A stretch of 64,000 nucleotides of DNA from Saccharina japonica. Lineage: Eukaryota; Sar; Phaeophyceae; Laminariales; Laminariaceae. The stretch's first letter is position 1. Each line of letters starts with the position of its first letter. The stretch spans positions 405,384-469,383 of the forward strand of contig MEHQ01002830.1 in assembly GCA_008828725.1 (NCBI GenBank). The letters are read 5' to 3'. A program made the position numbers and the translations under genes. Shown here piece after piece: positions 47,400 through 59,694 of this stretch. The notes beneath the pieces are model-generated. The model ran no database searches. It was given only the letters and a program-made list of their open reading frames with translations, and was not told the DNA's origin.

Positions 47400-47940
47400 C
47401 TCTTCCCAGTTGTTATCGCTATAGCGAACTCGCCCAGTAGCGGTCCCTGTAATCGTACACTTGCCCCTGCAGTCGAAACCCACCGCCAAAGTCTTTCCAG
47501 ATGGTAAACCCTATCGGAAACAGCGTCAGGGCTTCGCGGCGACGGAGGGCAGGGGCACGAGGAGTAGGTGAAACTGGGGTCGTGTCTTTTGTCGGGTCGG
47601 GGTTGTACAAGTGCCAAAGCGCGATAAAACCGTCCAACTGCAAGGGTGTAAAACTCTGTAGCACGTCATTCTCAGTCCGCCATCCTGTCTCTACTCCCTC
47701 TCTCGATCTCCCCTTGTACTCCCATCTAGCGGTGCCCGAGGCAGTGATCGTCTTGCGGCAGCTAACGAGCGAATCCAACAAGGACGGATTGGCTCCTTCT
47801 ACTGGCAGTTTGAAATCCGCGCCCCACGCATACTGTGCAAACTCGTCTGCTAAGGAGTGTCTCAGTGTCAGGGGTCTGAGGTGATACGGCTTTACGTCTG
47901 CGGTGGATACATTTCGGGTGCGTTGTTTTCTGCCTCGCAT
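47400..47940 (-). mobile_element. Post-integrase part of the LTR element
   Basis: An open block of about 170 codons downstream of the integrase core. It starts with a basic segment and VSTADVKPYHLRP, the kind of sequence that ends Ty3/gypsy integrases, and continues with an Arg/Pro-rich part. I do not see a clear chromodomain. Between it and the 3' LTR, a short tandem repeat with GATCTTCGCAGGGGA lies at 47228-47312. Confidence 0.7.
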
Positions 47941-48009
47941 CGTTACTTGTACGCTTAGGCCTGTCTGTAATACTTCCGTAACCCTCCAAGGGCCTGTGTA
48001 GTGGTCGTG

Positions 48010-49640
48010 CTACAGCTTCTTCCCTCTGCTGTCGCGGTGTTTGCTGCTATCTGACTCGCGCACCAGCACGAGGCTTCCCTTTTCGGCAGTAACTCCGGCT
48101 GATGGTCTCGAGATGGCCGCGTTGGCGCGGGCTCGCGCGGCCACTCTCTGGCTGTCGCGTTGCTCGAGCGCTAGGCGGACCTCTCGGAGGTTCTGTTTGC
48201 GGCGTTCCACGAAGTTGTCTAGGCCGCCGCTCTGGGCTGTCTCGTCTGACAAGGGTACCAAGGAGTCTAACGACGTGCGGGGTTTGCGACCGAACAGCAA
48301 CTCGAAAGGCGTCATGTTAGAGGGTAGCGACACATCTGGTAGAGTGCGCTTGATCCATATTGCCGGTGATACGTACTCGTCCCATCTCTCGGGCCACGAT
48401 CTACATAGCTCTGCTAATAGTTCTTGCAACCAATCTCCTAGTCTCTCTACAGAACCCTGACCTCGCGGGTGGTCGGCGGGGCCGAACTTAATGTCTGCAT
48501 TCATCCAACGGCATACGTGTGTCACTACTTCTGCTCTGAACTCTCTGCCACCGTCGCAACGTATTACCTTGGGTACTCCGAACGTTAGGCACAGTTCGGT
48601 AGGCGCTCGTGCTACACCTATTGCTTGCTTTGTTTCTGAAGGGAAGCCGAATGGGAACTTGGAGGCTCGATCCACTACCAGTATAACGTACTTGTTACCT
48701 GAAACAGAGGCTGTGTCTATTTTCAGGATATCCATCTGTAGTTCGTCCCACGGTTCTAGTGCGCGTCCGGGAAACATTGCCACACGTCTGCTGTTGGGTC
48801 GTTTACGTCTCCTGCACCCGCATGACAACACGTATTGTCGCGTGTCGCGAATGACTGAAGGCCAGTGAAAGTGGTCCAGGACTAAAGCTAACGTGGCTCC
48901 TACTCCAGAGTGACCATGCAGAGTGTGTACCAACGCGAGTACATCGGCAACCATAGATTCGGGTATGGCTGGTAGTTTCCTATATTTTCCGTCCGCAAAC
49001 TTGATAACATCGTTCTCGTCTAGACTTGTACCCGTCCTGTCTACTCCCGTGGCGCTCGCATTGCTATCCTCACACAAACGCTTGCTGACCTGACCCAGAT
49101 GAGCGTCGTTTCGTTGCCTTCTCGCGAGGGATACCGGGTTGGTGAGTACCTCGACCGCCCGGTGGATGAGCGGTGTCTTTCTATCCGACGACAGCGGTAC
49201 CTGCCCCCCTGCTGAGAGCACTTCTCCCAAGTCGTTGTTGCTGGCGGGGTTAGGGAACGGTGCTGCCGGTGGCGGGGTTGTGGAGGGGGTTGACTCGACC
49301 GGCGTGGGGGTGTACGAGCGACTACTTTCAAGGTTCTGCAGTTCTTCTCCGAGGGGTAGCTGGGCGTCGCCTGGGGGACGCAGTCGTATGGAGGGAGTGC
49401 GAATCCTGCGACCGCGGCGTAGCGTAGGGTCTATATCTAGCGCGGCACACATCGCAAAGGGCAGGGCTTGTAGGGCAAGCAAGAACGCGTCGTTAGCATC
49501 CAGAGTGGACGTCTCTAAAGGTGGGTCGGTGGGCGCGGCACTGGAGGGGGGCTCGCCACTGTCGGTAGCGTTGGAACCTACCGCGTCTATTTCCGCCTGT
49601 CTAATCCCATCCAGACTCGGCCCTCGGGGCCCTACGAACT
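48010..49640 (-). mobile_element. Integrase part of the LTR element
   Basis: A zinc-binding HHCC region is visible (HTLHGHSGVG ... CGCRRRKRPN). The catalytic core follows with WDELQMDILKID, IRCDGGREF and HPRGQGSVERL, which supply the D, D and E of the DDE triad in the usual order. It follows the RNase H region, the order of Ty3/gypsy elements. Confidence 0.9.
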
Positions 49641-49699
49641 TGGATGGTGCTCCACAAGTAAAATCGTCTGGAGAAGAGTCGTCTACATCGGCCTGAGGG

Positions 49700-51450
49700 A
49701 CCAGTACGTGCGGAAGCCGTGACAGGGCACAAGACATGTAGTACCCCTTCTCGCCATTCCAAAACCATGTCATACTCCGCGAGCCTGAGGGCCCATCTGT
49801 GTAACTTGGGGCACAGGTCGCGACTTCGAAACAGCCAGGTTATCGCGGAACAGTCGGTCACTACCTTAAACTGTCTACCGGCTAAATATGGTCGAAAGTG
49901 GTCTACCGCCCACAACACCCCCATGCATTCTCTCTCGGTGGGGCCTCTACGGGCGTCTGTGCGGGAGAACCTGTGACTGGCAAAAGCAATAACGCGAGGC
50001 GTACCGTCGATGGTCTGCATGAGTACTGCCCCGGCGCCTATTGTGCTAGCGTCAGTGTGTAGTTCGAACGTGTTGTCGAGGTCAGGGAAGGCAAGTACCG
50101 TGGGTGAGGCTAGAGTCGATCGTAACGACTGAAACGCTTCCTCTTCGTCCGTGTCCCAATTAATGAGCCGCTTGCGGGCGCGTTTAGACGCGAAGTCTCT
50201 ATTGCGAAGGATGTTAGTAACAGGGGCGGCTGTCAGACTATAGTTGGGTACAAACTGTCGTAGGTAGCCCGTCAGGCCCAAGAATGTTCGGAGTTCCTCG
50301 ACTGTCTGGGGTCTAGGCATGTGGGCGATAGCTTCTAGCTTGGTCGGTGCGGGTTGTAAGCCGGTGCTGTCAATGATCATGCCGAGGAATTCTTGGGAGG
50401 AGGATCCAAAAATACACTTCGCGAAATTGACTGACAAGCCCGCTGCCAAAAGGCGGGTCAGGACAAGTACGAGTGTGACTAAATGCTCCTCCCAGGTGTT
50501 GCTCGCGACGAGAATGTCGTCTAGCCAACTAAACACCCCATCTAGGCACCCCAGCGCTGACTTTACCCTCCGCGTGAACGCGGAAGGCAGAACTGTCAAA
50601 CCGAAACCCGCTCTAGTGAACTCATACAGCAACCCGTCTGCATCACGAAACGCGGTTTTGTGGCGGTCTTTCTCTGCAATTTCGATCTGGTGGAAACCGG
50701 AAGCCAGGTCTAGCTGCGTGAAATATCGTTTGCCTTTTAACCCATCGAAGATGGTTTGCATGTCGCCAAGTCCCCCGCTGTCTGATACTAAGAGTTTGTT
50801 GAGTACCCGCCAGTCAATGCAAAGTCGTAGGGTTCCGTCTTTGTTGCGTACACACAGGCATTGAGCCGCCCACGGTGAAACCGAAGCACGAATAATACCT
50901 CGGTCGAGCAACTTCTGGATCTCTGCTCTTATCATACGTCGTTCCTCGGGGGAGAAGCATCGTTGCTTGGCGACGAAGGGGGTGCACGACTCGTTGATCA
51001 AGGGAAGCTCTAGCTCACCGTTTAAGCAGGCCGGCACTCGTTTGGGGTCTACCGGGAACAGACCATCTGCGATGAAAGCTTCAAGTATGCTGATGAGCCG
51101 TTGTTTCTGTAGGGCTCCTAGGGTCCCGAGGTTGGCATCGACTGCCAGTACCTTGGTCGCCAATTCTATGCTCGGAATAGACGACGCGTCGAGGGCTTGC
51201 AGGGGGAGAGGTAGATCAACTGTGGAGGGGGCCTCGTCGAACAACGACTCGAATCGCGCGGCATCTCGTACGTTAAGAGCTATCATTCGAGCTATTACAC
51301 CGTTACCTTTGACCTCGGCGTTCTCCTTGCTGCGATTGACCAGTTTACAGTACACCGGGGATCCCGGCCACCACCACAACACTGCTCGCGCAACTCCTAC
51401 TAGTGCTCCCTTCCTTAGATCGAATCGTTCTGTAGGCAACATAAGCACCA
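49700..51450 (-). mobile_element. Reverse transcriptase and RNase H part of the LTR element
   Basis: Typical blocks are present in order: LCIDWRVLNKLL, FTQLDLASGFHQIEI, FSWLDDILVAS (a WLDD form of the YxDD box), FLGMIIDSTGL, then RNase H with FELHTDASTIGAGAVLMQ and FKVVTDCSAITWL. This is the family's usual arrangement. Confidence 0.95.
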
Positions 51451-51474
51451 GCTGTCTATCTTGCGGTTGGGGGC

Positions 51475-52152
51475 CTACTGAGCTGTTTCTATCGCTATAC
51501 TGGTGAAACCGCCTACCGTGGTAGACTCCGCGACCTGCCTAACATCCCATTCTAAAGTACTCTCATCCTCCCAAGCGATGTCGTGGTAACTCGGGTGGAC
51601 GTTGTTTGTCAGAGCTGGGGCAGTGGTTTCTGATTCAGAGGTTAGTGGGGGTGAAGTATGAGGTGCGGCAGTAGCAGTCAGTAAGTAGAAACGGTCTCGT
51701 GCTGTGCTGAGGGGGTTGAGTGGTGTGTCTAGGACGGAGGTGTGAAAAGGTACCCAGGGTGCTGACGGTACCGGTCTAAAACCCTTGTCAGGTGTGAATT
51801 CCAACGTGCTGCAGTTAGTCCGAAATAAATCTGCACCAAAAATGAAACCGTACGGGAGGTCTTCCATGACGCGAACCGCCACGTCTCGAACCCGCGAATC
51901 TGATTCCAACAGTACCGGTACCACCACTGAACCCAAAATACGCATGGGAGGGGTCTCGCTATCTGATGGGTTCGCGGCTTCGAGGGCCCCGGCGCTACTC
52001 GTGTCTATTCCTCGTCGCAGGAGCTTCTGAAGACTGCGCCATAATGCAAGTGATATGTAACTGCCTCCCCCTGCACCTGTATCTAGTAGGATCTCGACTG
52101 GCCTGGGCCGGCGTCGTCTACGGCGGTGCCCAATCTGACCCCGTACCCACAA
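51475..52152 (-). mobile_element. Aspartic protease part of the LTR element
   Basis: The active-site motif ILLDTGAGGGSYIS, followed by FIFGADLFR about 100 residues later, marks a retropepsin-like protease. It lies between the gag-like region and the reverse transcriptase, as usual. Confidence 0.85.
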
Positions 52153-52239
52153 CTGGTCTCTTGCCCGTCCTTGCTGTGCTGCAACTGGTGACGTGGTAGC
52201 AAGGCGATGTCTGTTCCCCAGGTCCTCACCCGGGGCGCG

Positions 52240-54570
52240 TCTTCAGGACATGGTCTCGCTGTGTGGATCCTGGCTCAGCTCGTGCGGGTCGATGGATTCC
52301 ATGGCTTGGCCTGGGTCCTCGCAGCCCACAGCCTCCGCCTCGTCGGTAGTGTCTTCCAGGATCAGGCCAAGCACCGCCGCCGTGTTGTACTGAGTCTCGG
52401 TCATCACGGCCAGGCGACGGCGAGGAGCCTCGCTGCCTGGCCGGCGAGTCGAAGCCACCTCTTTGTACAGAGCCGCCGGGAAAGGTTCGTGTTGCCACAG
52501 GCAGCTGCCTCGGCGGCGGCAGTTGCCCGAGAAAGCGTGCGCGAAACACACCTTTTGCGTTCGCAGGTAGTCGAGGATGTCTCCCCGGGGTGCCGTCGCC
52601 GGAGGTCGCGCTGCGGCGGCCGCAGGCGCCGTAGCGGGGGCGCCCCCCGTGCGTTCGGCTGGTGATGGAAATGTTCTCCGCGGGGTTGCTGCTGCTCGAG
52701 GCTGCTCGAACGGAACACCGTGCTGACCCGGCGCCGTCGCGGTTTGGTTCTGGAATGCTGCGACGGCGAGTTGCCTGGCGGCTGGCTGCGAGACTGACCA
52801 AGGGTCTGGGGCTAGGGCAGCAAAGGGTTTCGTCGGGGGGACAGGCTGCTTCGCCGCGAATGTACTCATTCCTGGGTTCGGCGGGGTAGCAGCAGTGGTG
52901 TTAAAGGCAGCGAGGGCCCCGGCGGGCGAGGAGAACATGTGCCTTACTTCCGTCATCGTAAAAAGTCTGTCTCGTCCGGCGTGCTTAGCTAGTTTCCGCG
53001 GTGTTGATGGAGTTAGGTACGACGCGTTGCGGGCGGATAGCACGACGATGAATTCGCGAAACAAACGCTCAGCCACTTCTCCTCTGAGCTGCATGGCCTC
53101 CCCCATGGGGTCGTGCCATTCTACACGCATGGGGCGCAGGGTGGTCGCTATCAGGTGAACTTTCTCATGCATGAGTCCGCTTACACCTACGCGGTCTAGC
53201 GGGTTTGGCAGCAGCACTTCGATGACTCGGTCGTACAGCGTTGTCATCTCTAGCGGGATAATAAAACGCCAGAAAAACAACTGTTCTGTCACATGCGGTC
53301 GCTCTGAGTTGGCTAGAGAGGCACGGAAAGCTAGCAGAACGCGGGCTGCTGCGACGGTCCACGCTTCTGCTGGCTTCAGCGCTACCGCCGCCAGAGCCGC
53401 TTGTGCGAACTCGACGGCACCCCCTGTTAACGCCTGTTCCCGGACGAAAAGGCGCAACCAGTCAGTGGCGGTAACCTCGCTGTGGGGTCTCTTTATTACC
53501 TCACCCGTGATCAGATAGACCTGGACAGACTCGGCGGTCGCAAGTTCGTTGCTTACAGACAGGCACTCGTGCGTCAGGTCGGTCAGCAGTTCTACACGGC
53601 GGGGTGTGAGTTCGTCGGCAGCTGTGATCCATCTACCCTCTTTGTGCTGGTCTGCCTCGAGCCGCATGGCTCCTGAATCGACGTTGCGTAGGGTGCTCAA
53701 TACCTTCTGTTGCAACAAGACGGCGGAGTTAGCGATTGAGAGTGGTCCAGCGGCTGGGCCGCCGAACACCGGACACACAAGTGCCCCCGAGATCCGTTTA
53801 CGTACTCTCTCTACCAGTTTCGCAGCTTGATTCGATTCGCCGCCGTATTGCTTACCGCTATGAAGTTGGGGAACGGCGGTGGAGGGCTGCGAAGAAGGCT
53901 GTGCATTGGAGGTACCGCTGACGGGCGAGAGGACGGCAGCCGGCAAGCGGACGGTGGGCGGCGAGCGGACGGCGGGCGAGAGCGAGCGGACGGGTGCATC
54001 CCTTCTTTGGCGGTGTCTACCCCGTCGGTCGTTGGCGCTCTCATACCCCGGATCGTCCTGCTTGTAGTCGTCGCGGCGGCGCCCGCGGTCTGAACGTCGG
54101 TAGATTCGGCGAGCAATTTTACGAGAGCGGGCGTCTGAGAGGGCCGGTGAGAGTGAGCGGGTGCGCCGGCGGCGGCGCTGCCGATTCTCTGAACGGCTCC
54201 GTGAACGAGAGCGCTCAGAGTCGGAACTATCAAAGCTACGGCTGCGGCGACGGCGACGGCGGCGGCGGTGCTCAGAGTCTGATCTGCAGTCGATACTGCT
54301 GCGGCGAGGGCGGCTGCGGCTACGGCTACGGCTACGGCTACGGCCACGGCTACGGCTACGGCTACGGCTACGGCCACGGCTACGGCTACGGCCACGGCCA
54401 CGGCTACGGCTACGGCGGCGCCGGTTCTCCGACCGAGAGCGGTCCGCAGCGGAGTCGCGACGACTGCTACTGCTGCGGCTGCCGGAGTTACCCACTGAAC
54501 GCGGGTTTCGGGACTGGGGCTGAGGGGGCGGGTCGCCCGCACCGTATCCCTGTTCGCGGGGCGTAGACAT
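52240..54570 (-). mobile_element. Gag-like part of the LTR element, with SR-rich N terminus and CCCH finger
   Basis: About 780 codons. The N terminus is rich in Arg-Ser and Ser-Arg dipeptides like an SR splicing factor and is encoded by a CGGCTACGGCTAC-type hexamer repeat (54305-54420). The middle part is helical-looking, without obvious motifs. Near the C terminus lies CFAHAFSGNCRRRGSCLWQH, a C-x8-C-x5-C-x3-H finger of CCCH type, in place of the CCHC knuckle common in Gag. The usual capsid motifs cannot be confirmed by eye. Confidence 0.75.
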
Positions 54571-54639
54571 TACTGTAAAAAAAAACAAAATTAGAACAAA
54601 ACAAAAACACAACGAGGCGGGCGGATCGGACAGCAATGA

Positions 54640-56846
54640 CGGAGTTGGTCAGTGTTGGATCCGGGTTTGTTACATGGAATATGAAAAAAAAAAAAAAACT
54701 ACAATGAATAAAATGAAATGGATGAATCATGATATAAACCATACCATAACAACCGTGACAGTTTTTATCATGATATAAACCATACAAAGAACAACCGAGC
54801 GACACATACCTGGTACGTACACATACATTTACGCAAAACGTAGGTACATACCGGGTACCCTATTGTATAGCGTAACCTGTGGTTTCAGTCGGGTCTACAG
54901 AGTTTCAGTCGGGTCTACTGCAATCTATTACAACGCGATACATCTATCGATCACACTAACGATGTACGCATTGGAGACACCAAGCGGTAAGTCGTACAGT
55001 AATTAAGGTAGGAAAGGCGTAGGCTCAAAGAACGCGATTGTCGTTCGAGCACCGATCTAATCCAGCAATACGATAGTGGCGGTAAGTCACGGCACAGCAG
55101 TACAGTAGTGGATCCGGGAAGGACGCAGACTCGAAAGACGTGGTTGTCCTTCGAGCGCAGACCCCTCCCGTAATAAGATGGTGATAAATATTGTGGCGGT
55201 AAATCACGGCACAGCAGTACAGTATGTATCCAGGAAAGGTGCAGGCTCACGGACGTGGTATACATATTGTGGCGGTCAATTACGGCACAGGTTTTGGGGC
55301 TAGTTTTAACATGTGAACAAGCACGTACATCCAGTATTGCGACAGTGGCAATACATCACAGGCTCAGCAGTATGGCTCAGCAGTACGTTAGATGGGTGGA
55401 ACGATCAGTGTGGCATCAGTTTTAACATGTGGAAAACACGTACACAGTGGTCTGACACGATAATAGTGGCTAACATTCACGGCACAGCAGCAGGGTGGCT
55501 CAGCAGTACAGCAGTACATTAGATGGGTAGAACGATCAGTTTGGTACATGTGAACCATACGAACACACACTATAATGTATAAAATTAAAATTTCACAGCA
55601 CAGCAGCAGGCTCAACATGCACCAGTATCGTTACTGCGTACGAGTTGCCCGGGTACCGGGTACCTGGTATTTACAGCAGTGTACTCGTACGTCATTCGCG
55701 TAATCGATGGATGACTATTGATCGTTGAAGTGATACAACTCAGATTATCATTAACAAAAAGGAAAAAAAATGACAAGGGATGAGGCGTATCAATCACTGC
55801 CGCCCACTAAATGGACAGGAAACAACTACGAGAGTAACTAAAAAACAAAATGGAAACGTAACGTCGCTTCAATTTGTGAGGTGCGCCGGCCGGCATGCGT
55901 GATTATTGCACAGATAACAGCAGCAAACGACAGCAACGACAGCAACAAACGACAGCAGCAAACGACAGCAGCAAGTACGCAACGCAGCAAGTACGCAACG
56001 CAACAGTGGCAGCACACAAGCACGTGACGGGGGCAAGCAGCGATGGCAACTACCAAGCACGTAACAGCGGTTGGCGTGTGAAACACGAGCCTGAGAGTCT
56101 CATAAGCGAGCGCACCGCGGATCCACACATGCTCGATTCTTGCGTCATCGTCAGGCTTACGCGTATTTTTCTTTCATTTTTATTTTTAGCGGCTGAGTGG
56201 CAAAGATGAGGGGGTTCTACACCGGTGCGCTGCGAGCTTTTAGACTCCCACCTGTGCCAAGTATTTAACACACGTCGAGCCAAGCACGCAAACTCAAAGG
56301 GTACCGGTGTGAGAGTAAATGAGATGGACACGCGCCAGTGAGCGTGATGCTCTTCCTGGGTGTGCCGTGCATCATAGACCCTGACAGGTACTCAGGCATT
56401 ACAGCGACACCTCACCCCGCAGTAGCTGATCACGGGGCTGGCATGGCACTGAGTTAGCACGTGGTAGCGACACCTCACCCCGCAGTAGCTGATCACGGGG
56501 CTGGCGTGGCACTGAGTTAGCACGTGGTAGCGACACCTCACCCCGCAGTAGCTGATCACGGGGCTGGCGTGGCACTGAGTTAGTAACGTGGTTGCGTGTG
56601 GCCACGGTGGGTTGGAGTTTCAAGCCGGGCGAGGGATACGAGTGTGGGCATCCCTCATAGAGACGATAAAACACCAGGGAGAACACCAGAGAGGCCACCC
56701 AAACTTACCCCAACAAAAAAAAACTGAGATGGAAAAAAAAATGAACAAAAGGAACAAGTCGGAGCAAAAGCTATCGCCGCTCGGTCCGGCACGGGGCACG
56801 AAAGCCCGCGCGGAAGCGCGAAGCATGCACACGGATTGTACACCAT
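54640..56846 (-). mobile_element. Leader region of the LTR element with tandem repeats
   Basis: About 2.2 kb between the 5' LTR and the gag-like region. Directly after the LTR on the minus strand comes TGGTGTACAATCC, a possible tRNA primer site (it starts TGG). Three tandem units of about 63 bp with CTCACCCCGCAGTAGCTGAT lie at 56399-56582. A looser repeat with ACGGCACAGCAGTACAGTA is at 55085-55520. No domain recognised. Confidence 0.7.
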
Positions 56847-57280
56847 ATTACGAATCCAGGCTACCTGGGTTGAGGTCTATAGTCATTGTCACGAGGCAAC
56901 ACATGCAGGTTCTCTAACAGTTGGTGTGTGTGGCCTGCCAGAGGTCAGGAGCCACACATGAGAGGCATAAACACAGACGAGAACACAGAATCGAGACATT
57001 ATGACCAACCTCAATGCCAGCGCAGGACTGGAGTCGACCGAGTCGAGAGGTGTGCTCCTACGTCTCCAGGAGCGTAGGGCAAGCTTGTGGTACTTCAGGG
57101 AAGAGTCCTCCAAGGGAGATGGATAGATGGTAAGAGATTGCTTGTCATTAGATCGAAAGTGTGACCCAAGGCTTGTGAAGTGAGGAAGAGGGGAAAAAAT
57201 ACCTCTCTCGGCGGCGGAACATAATATAAAAACGCCTCTATGTCATCATAACTCCTGAAACGGTCAATCCAACCGTAACA
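56847..57280 (-). repeat. 5' LTR
   Basis: 434 bp, the same length as the other LTR, beginning TGTTACGGTTGGATTGACC on the minus strand. It would hold the promoter of the element; AATATAAAAACGC (minus: GCGTTTTTATATT) near 57227 is a possible TATA-like or polyadenylation context. Confidence 0.95.
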
Positions 57281-57381
57281 GTACTACTACTACAGTACTA
57301 CTACTACTGCTACTACTACTACTGAGCTGTACTACTGCTGTACTCGTACTACTACTACTATACTACTACTACTACTACTAA

Positions 57382-57428
<47 letters not shown>

Positions 57429-57470
57429 TTACCACTACTATTACTGCTACTACTACTACTACTACTACAA
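57281..57470. repeat. (TAC)n microsatellite, right part
   Basis: Continuation of the tract that starts at 45720, beyond the LTR element. The units are less pure, with TACTGC, TATTACCAC and similar variants. Confidence 0.9.
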
Positions 57471-58020
57471 TTATGGAGGACCATAGTGCGCCTCGATCAG
57501 TCGCCTGTTGCCACAAGTGTGTTGAAGTCGTTGGCCAGCGAATTGAGCATGAAGATAGACTCCTACACACACTTCGCCTGCCCGGCGTTTATGGATCATC
57601 TAGAGGCCGAGAGGACCAACGCCCAAACGGGTAGGGTGGATCGTAAATGATCCGAGTCTGGCGGGAAGGCTTCTTGGCCTGGGTTTTTGTTGGTGGATGA
57701 GCTGCGGCAAGTTCCACACTACCCGGAGAGTTTACTCTTCGGGTAGCTATCCCCACCGCACCGGGCCCCTTCGGGGGTCAGGTCGGGTCAACATGCTCAA
57801 GTCTCCGGAGTAGTAGGCAGCAAGGGGTGATACTTCCGAGGGGGCATGGAGTGAATTGACACGACACGAAGTGAGACGTGGAAGTGTGGAGGGCGTAAGC
57901 TATATATTGACCCATCCGCCGGAGGATATATATAAAAAAAAGAGAGCGGCCACCCCATGGTGTTCCGAGGACTTTTCTCCGCCATCCCGGAGCTGTCAGA
58001 TATCGATCTTCGACTCAGAG
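57471..58020. other. GC-rich block with strong stem-loops; function unknown
   Basis: At 57718-57746 CTACCCGGAGAG..CTCTTCGGGTAG forms a long stem. GGGCCCCTTCGGGGGTC at 57765-57781 and ATCCGCCGGAGGAT at 57914-57927 form others. A 52-codon frame from 57474 (MEDHSAPRSVACCHKC) precedes them. The stretch could be part of a retroelement 5' region or a structured RNA. I do not recognise it. Confidence 0.4.
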
Positions 58021-58023
58021 AGC

Positions 58024-58348
58024 CGGTCGCCCCGGTGGTCTACCTGGTAGCCACGAAGCCTGTAGGGTCGGATGTCGAGGGTTCGATTCTCCCCATGGAG
58101 GTTTTTATTCTCAAATGACACCGTCTGTCGAGAGCGCATATTATAGCGTAGGTAAGCCAAATTCGACGAGAGTTGACGAGGGAAGAAAGTGCTGAAATCT
58201 TCTCGCGATAAAAATGCAAGGCAAGAACCGTAGTGGGGGAGGAGGGAGAGGAGCCTACTTTTTGTGACCCCGGATCTGAGGTACGACTAGGGAGGGAGAA
58301 AGACGGAAGAAGTGCGAAGATAATAAATGGGATGGACAAAAAAAAAAG
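58024..58348 (+). mobile_element. tRNA-derived SINE, young copy
   Basis: Nearly identical to 44633-44955: head GGTCGCCCCGGTGGTCTACC, intact B box GGTTCGATTCT, and the same body, with tail AATAAATGGGATGGAC followed by a run of A. Only scattered differences are seen, so both moved recently from similar source copies. Confidence 0.9.
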
Positions 58349-58469
58349 AGGGGGGGAAAGGGCTTGTATATTTCTAGGATTGAAGATTCGACACGGACAC
58401 TATTAATACTACTGAGTGTAATAGTATGGACTTGGAAGGCCGGTAATTACTTCATTTATATATTACGAT

Positions 58470-58490
58470 GGTCCACCGTAATACTACGAG

Positions 58491-58531
<41 letters not shown>

Positions 58532-58574
58532 GTACTACTACTGCTACTACTGCTACTACTACTACTACTACTAA

Positions 58575-58644
<70 letters not shown>

Positions 58645-58648
58645 GTAA

Positions 58649-58679
<31 letters not shown>

Positions 58680-58697
58680 TATACTACTACTAGACTA
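58470..58697. repeat. (TAC)n microsatellite
   Basis: TAC repeats with TACTGC and AATACCACTAC variants. Interrupted on the right by the TIR element at 58698; a short remainder follows at 59692-59740. Confidence 0.95.
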
Positions 58698-59691
58698 CAG
58701 TGGGGGCCCTATGTTAAGAAACGTCAATTTGGCTTCCAGGCCCAAAGTCTTATTTCGTGTGCCCTCACCAGCAACATTTACGGCATTTCTTATATGATGA
58801 TTCCTACGTTTCTCGACGTAAATTGTAGTTTTCCAGTGTTTCTTATTTCTGATTTATATACGCCCGCGAGAACCACATTTCATGTTGACAGTGTACAGGT
58901 CAGCAGCAACCGGCGAGTGCTGTACTACCACACTGTAATACCTTGGATACGAGGATACTGTCTTGACCTCCCGAATCAACAAACCTGGAACTCAATCAAG
59001 CCTGCCATACATTTTACGTTTACCAAGTAAGTATAGACTAACCCTACGCGGATCAACTCGCCCCCAACTAAGCTGCAAGTTCCGCGTTGCGGACACTCGG
59101 AGTCAGCGCCCGTCCCGACCTCCTCACCCCCTCCTGCTGCCCGATCTCTAGTTATACTTGAGTACCCACGCCCCAACAGCGGCGCCCTCATCCGTGCTGT
59201 ACGACTCCAACGAAAACTTGAAATCGTTCGGGCTTCCATCAGCGCAGCATGAATCACGACGCGATAGTCATACCCATACCTAGACCACCTAGACCTCTGG
59301 CGGCTTTACGTCGTTTATCGTTTCCCACCACAGGGGGAATCTCACTTGTGATGAAACTGTAAAAAACCAAACTGTCGGGGGGGAAATATACGAGGTCGGC
59401 TGTGATGAGACCTATGACTTTATTACTTGGTTTACTTTTCTGTACGGTACTCGTACATAGCACGGCTGGAAGGTTTTAGCGTTTGTCGTTTCTTGTTCCG
59501 TGCCACGCTCTGGAGCGACCTAATTTCTTACATTGGATTGAACGACAATCACTGGTGTTTCTAATATAGCATTCTTTTCTTATTTCGTTGCTCGGTTTGA
59601 GATGTCTTTCTTACACACAATTTATTATTTTTTCTCACAATCTCAGCCTCTGTTTCTTAACAGAATATTTCGTAAATGCGGGCCCCCACTG
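58698..59691. mobile_element. Small TIR element (994 bp) in a TAC tract
   Basis: Perfect 12-bp inverted ends CAGTGGGGGCCC, and the block GTTAAGAAAC repeated inverted slightly further in on both sides. It is flanked by CTA on both sides (58695-58697, 59692-59694). A 3-bp duplication would fit CACTA or Harbinger-like elements, while the CAGTG start is also seen in mariner-like ones. No transposase. Frames up to 106 codons inside are unremarkable. Confidence 0.75.
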
Positions 59692-59694
59692 CTA

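Larger units (their letters stand above)
46273..57280 (-). mobile_element. Ty3/gypsy-type LTR retroelement, 11.0 kb, minus strand
   Basis: Two LTRs of 434 bp each bound the element, flanked by a 5-bp target duplication GTACT (46268-46272, 57281-57285). In minus-strand order: 5' LTR, a leader of about 2.2 kb, gag-like region, aspartic protease, reverse transcriptase with RNase H, integrase and a C-terminal part, then a short purine-rich tract (AGGGGGCA) and the 3' LTR. The order reverse transcriptase before integrase makes it Ty3/gypsy-type. The LTRs differ at roughly 15 positions in 434 bp (about 3-4%), which suggests a fairly young insertion. All parts are present; the coding lies in several open blocks, and I would call it nearly whole, with at most a few breaks, some of which may be normal frame changes of the family. 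Confidence 0.9.

Noticed and set aside
53811-54566. Gly/Tyr-rich and Ala/Val-rich frames opposite or beside the gag-like region
   Set aside because: They are shadow frames of the hexamer repeat that encodes the SR-rich head.
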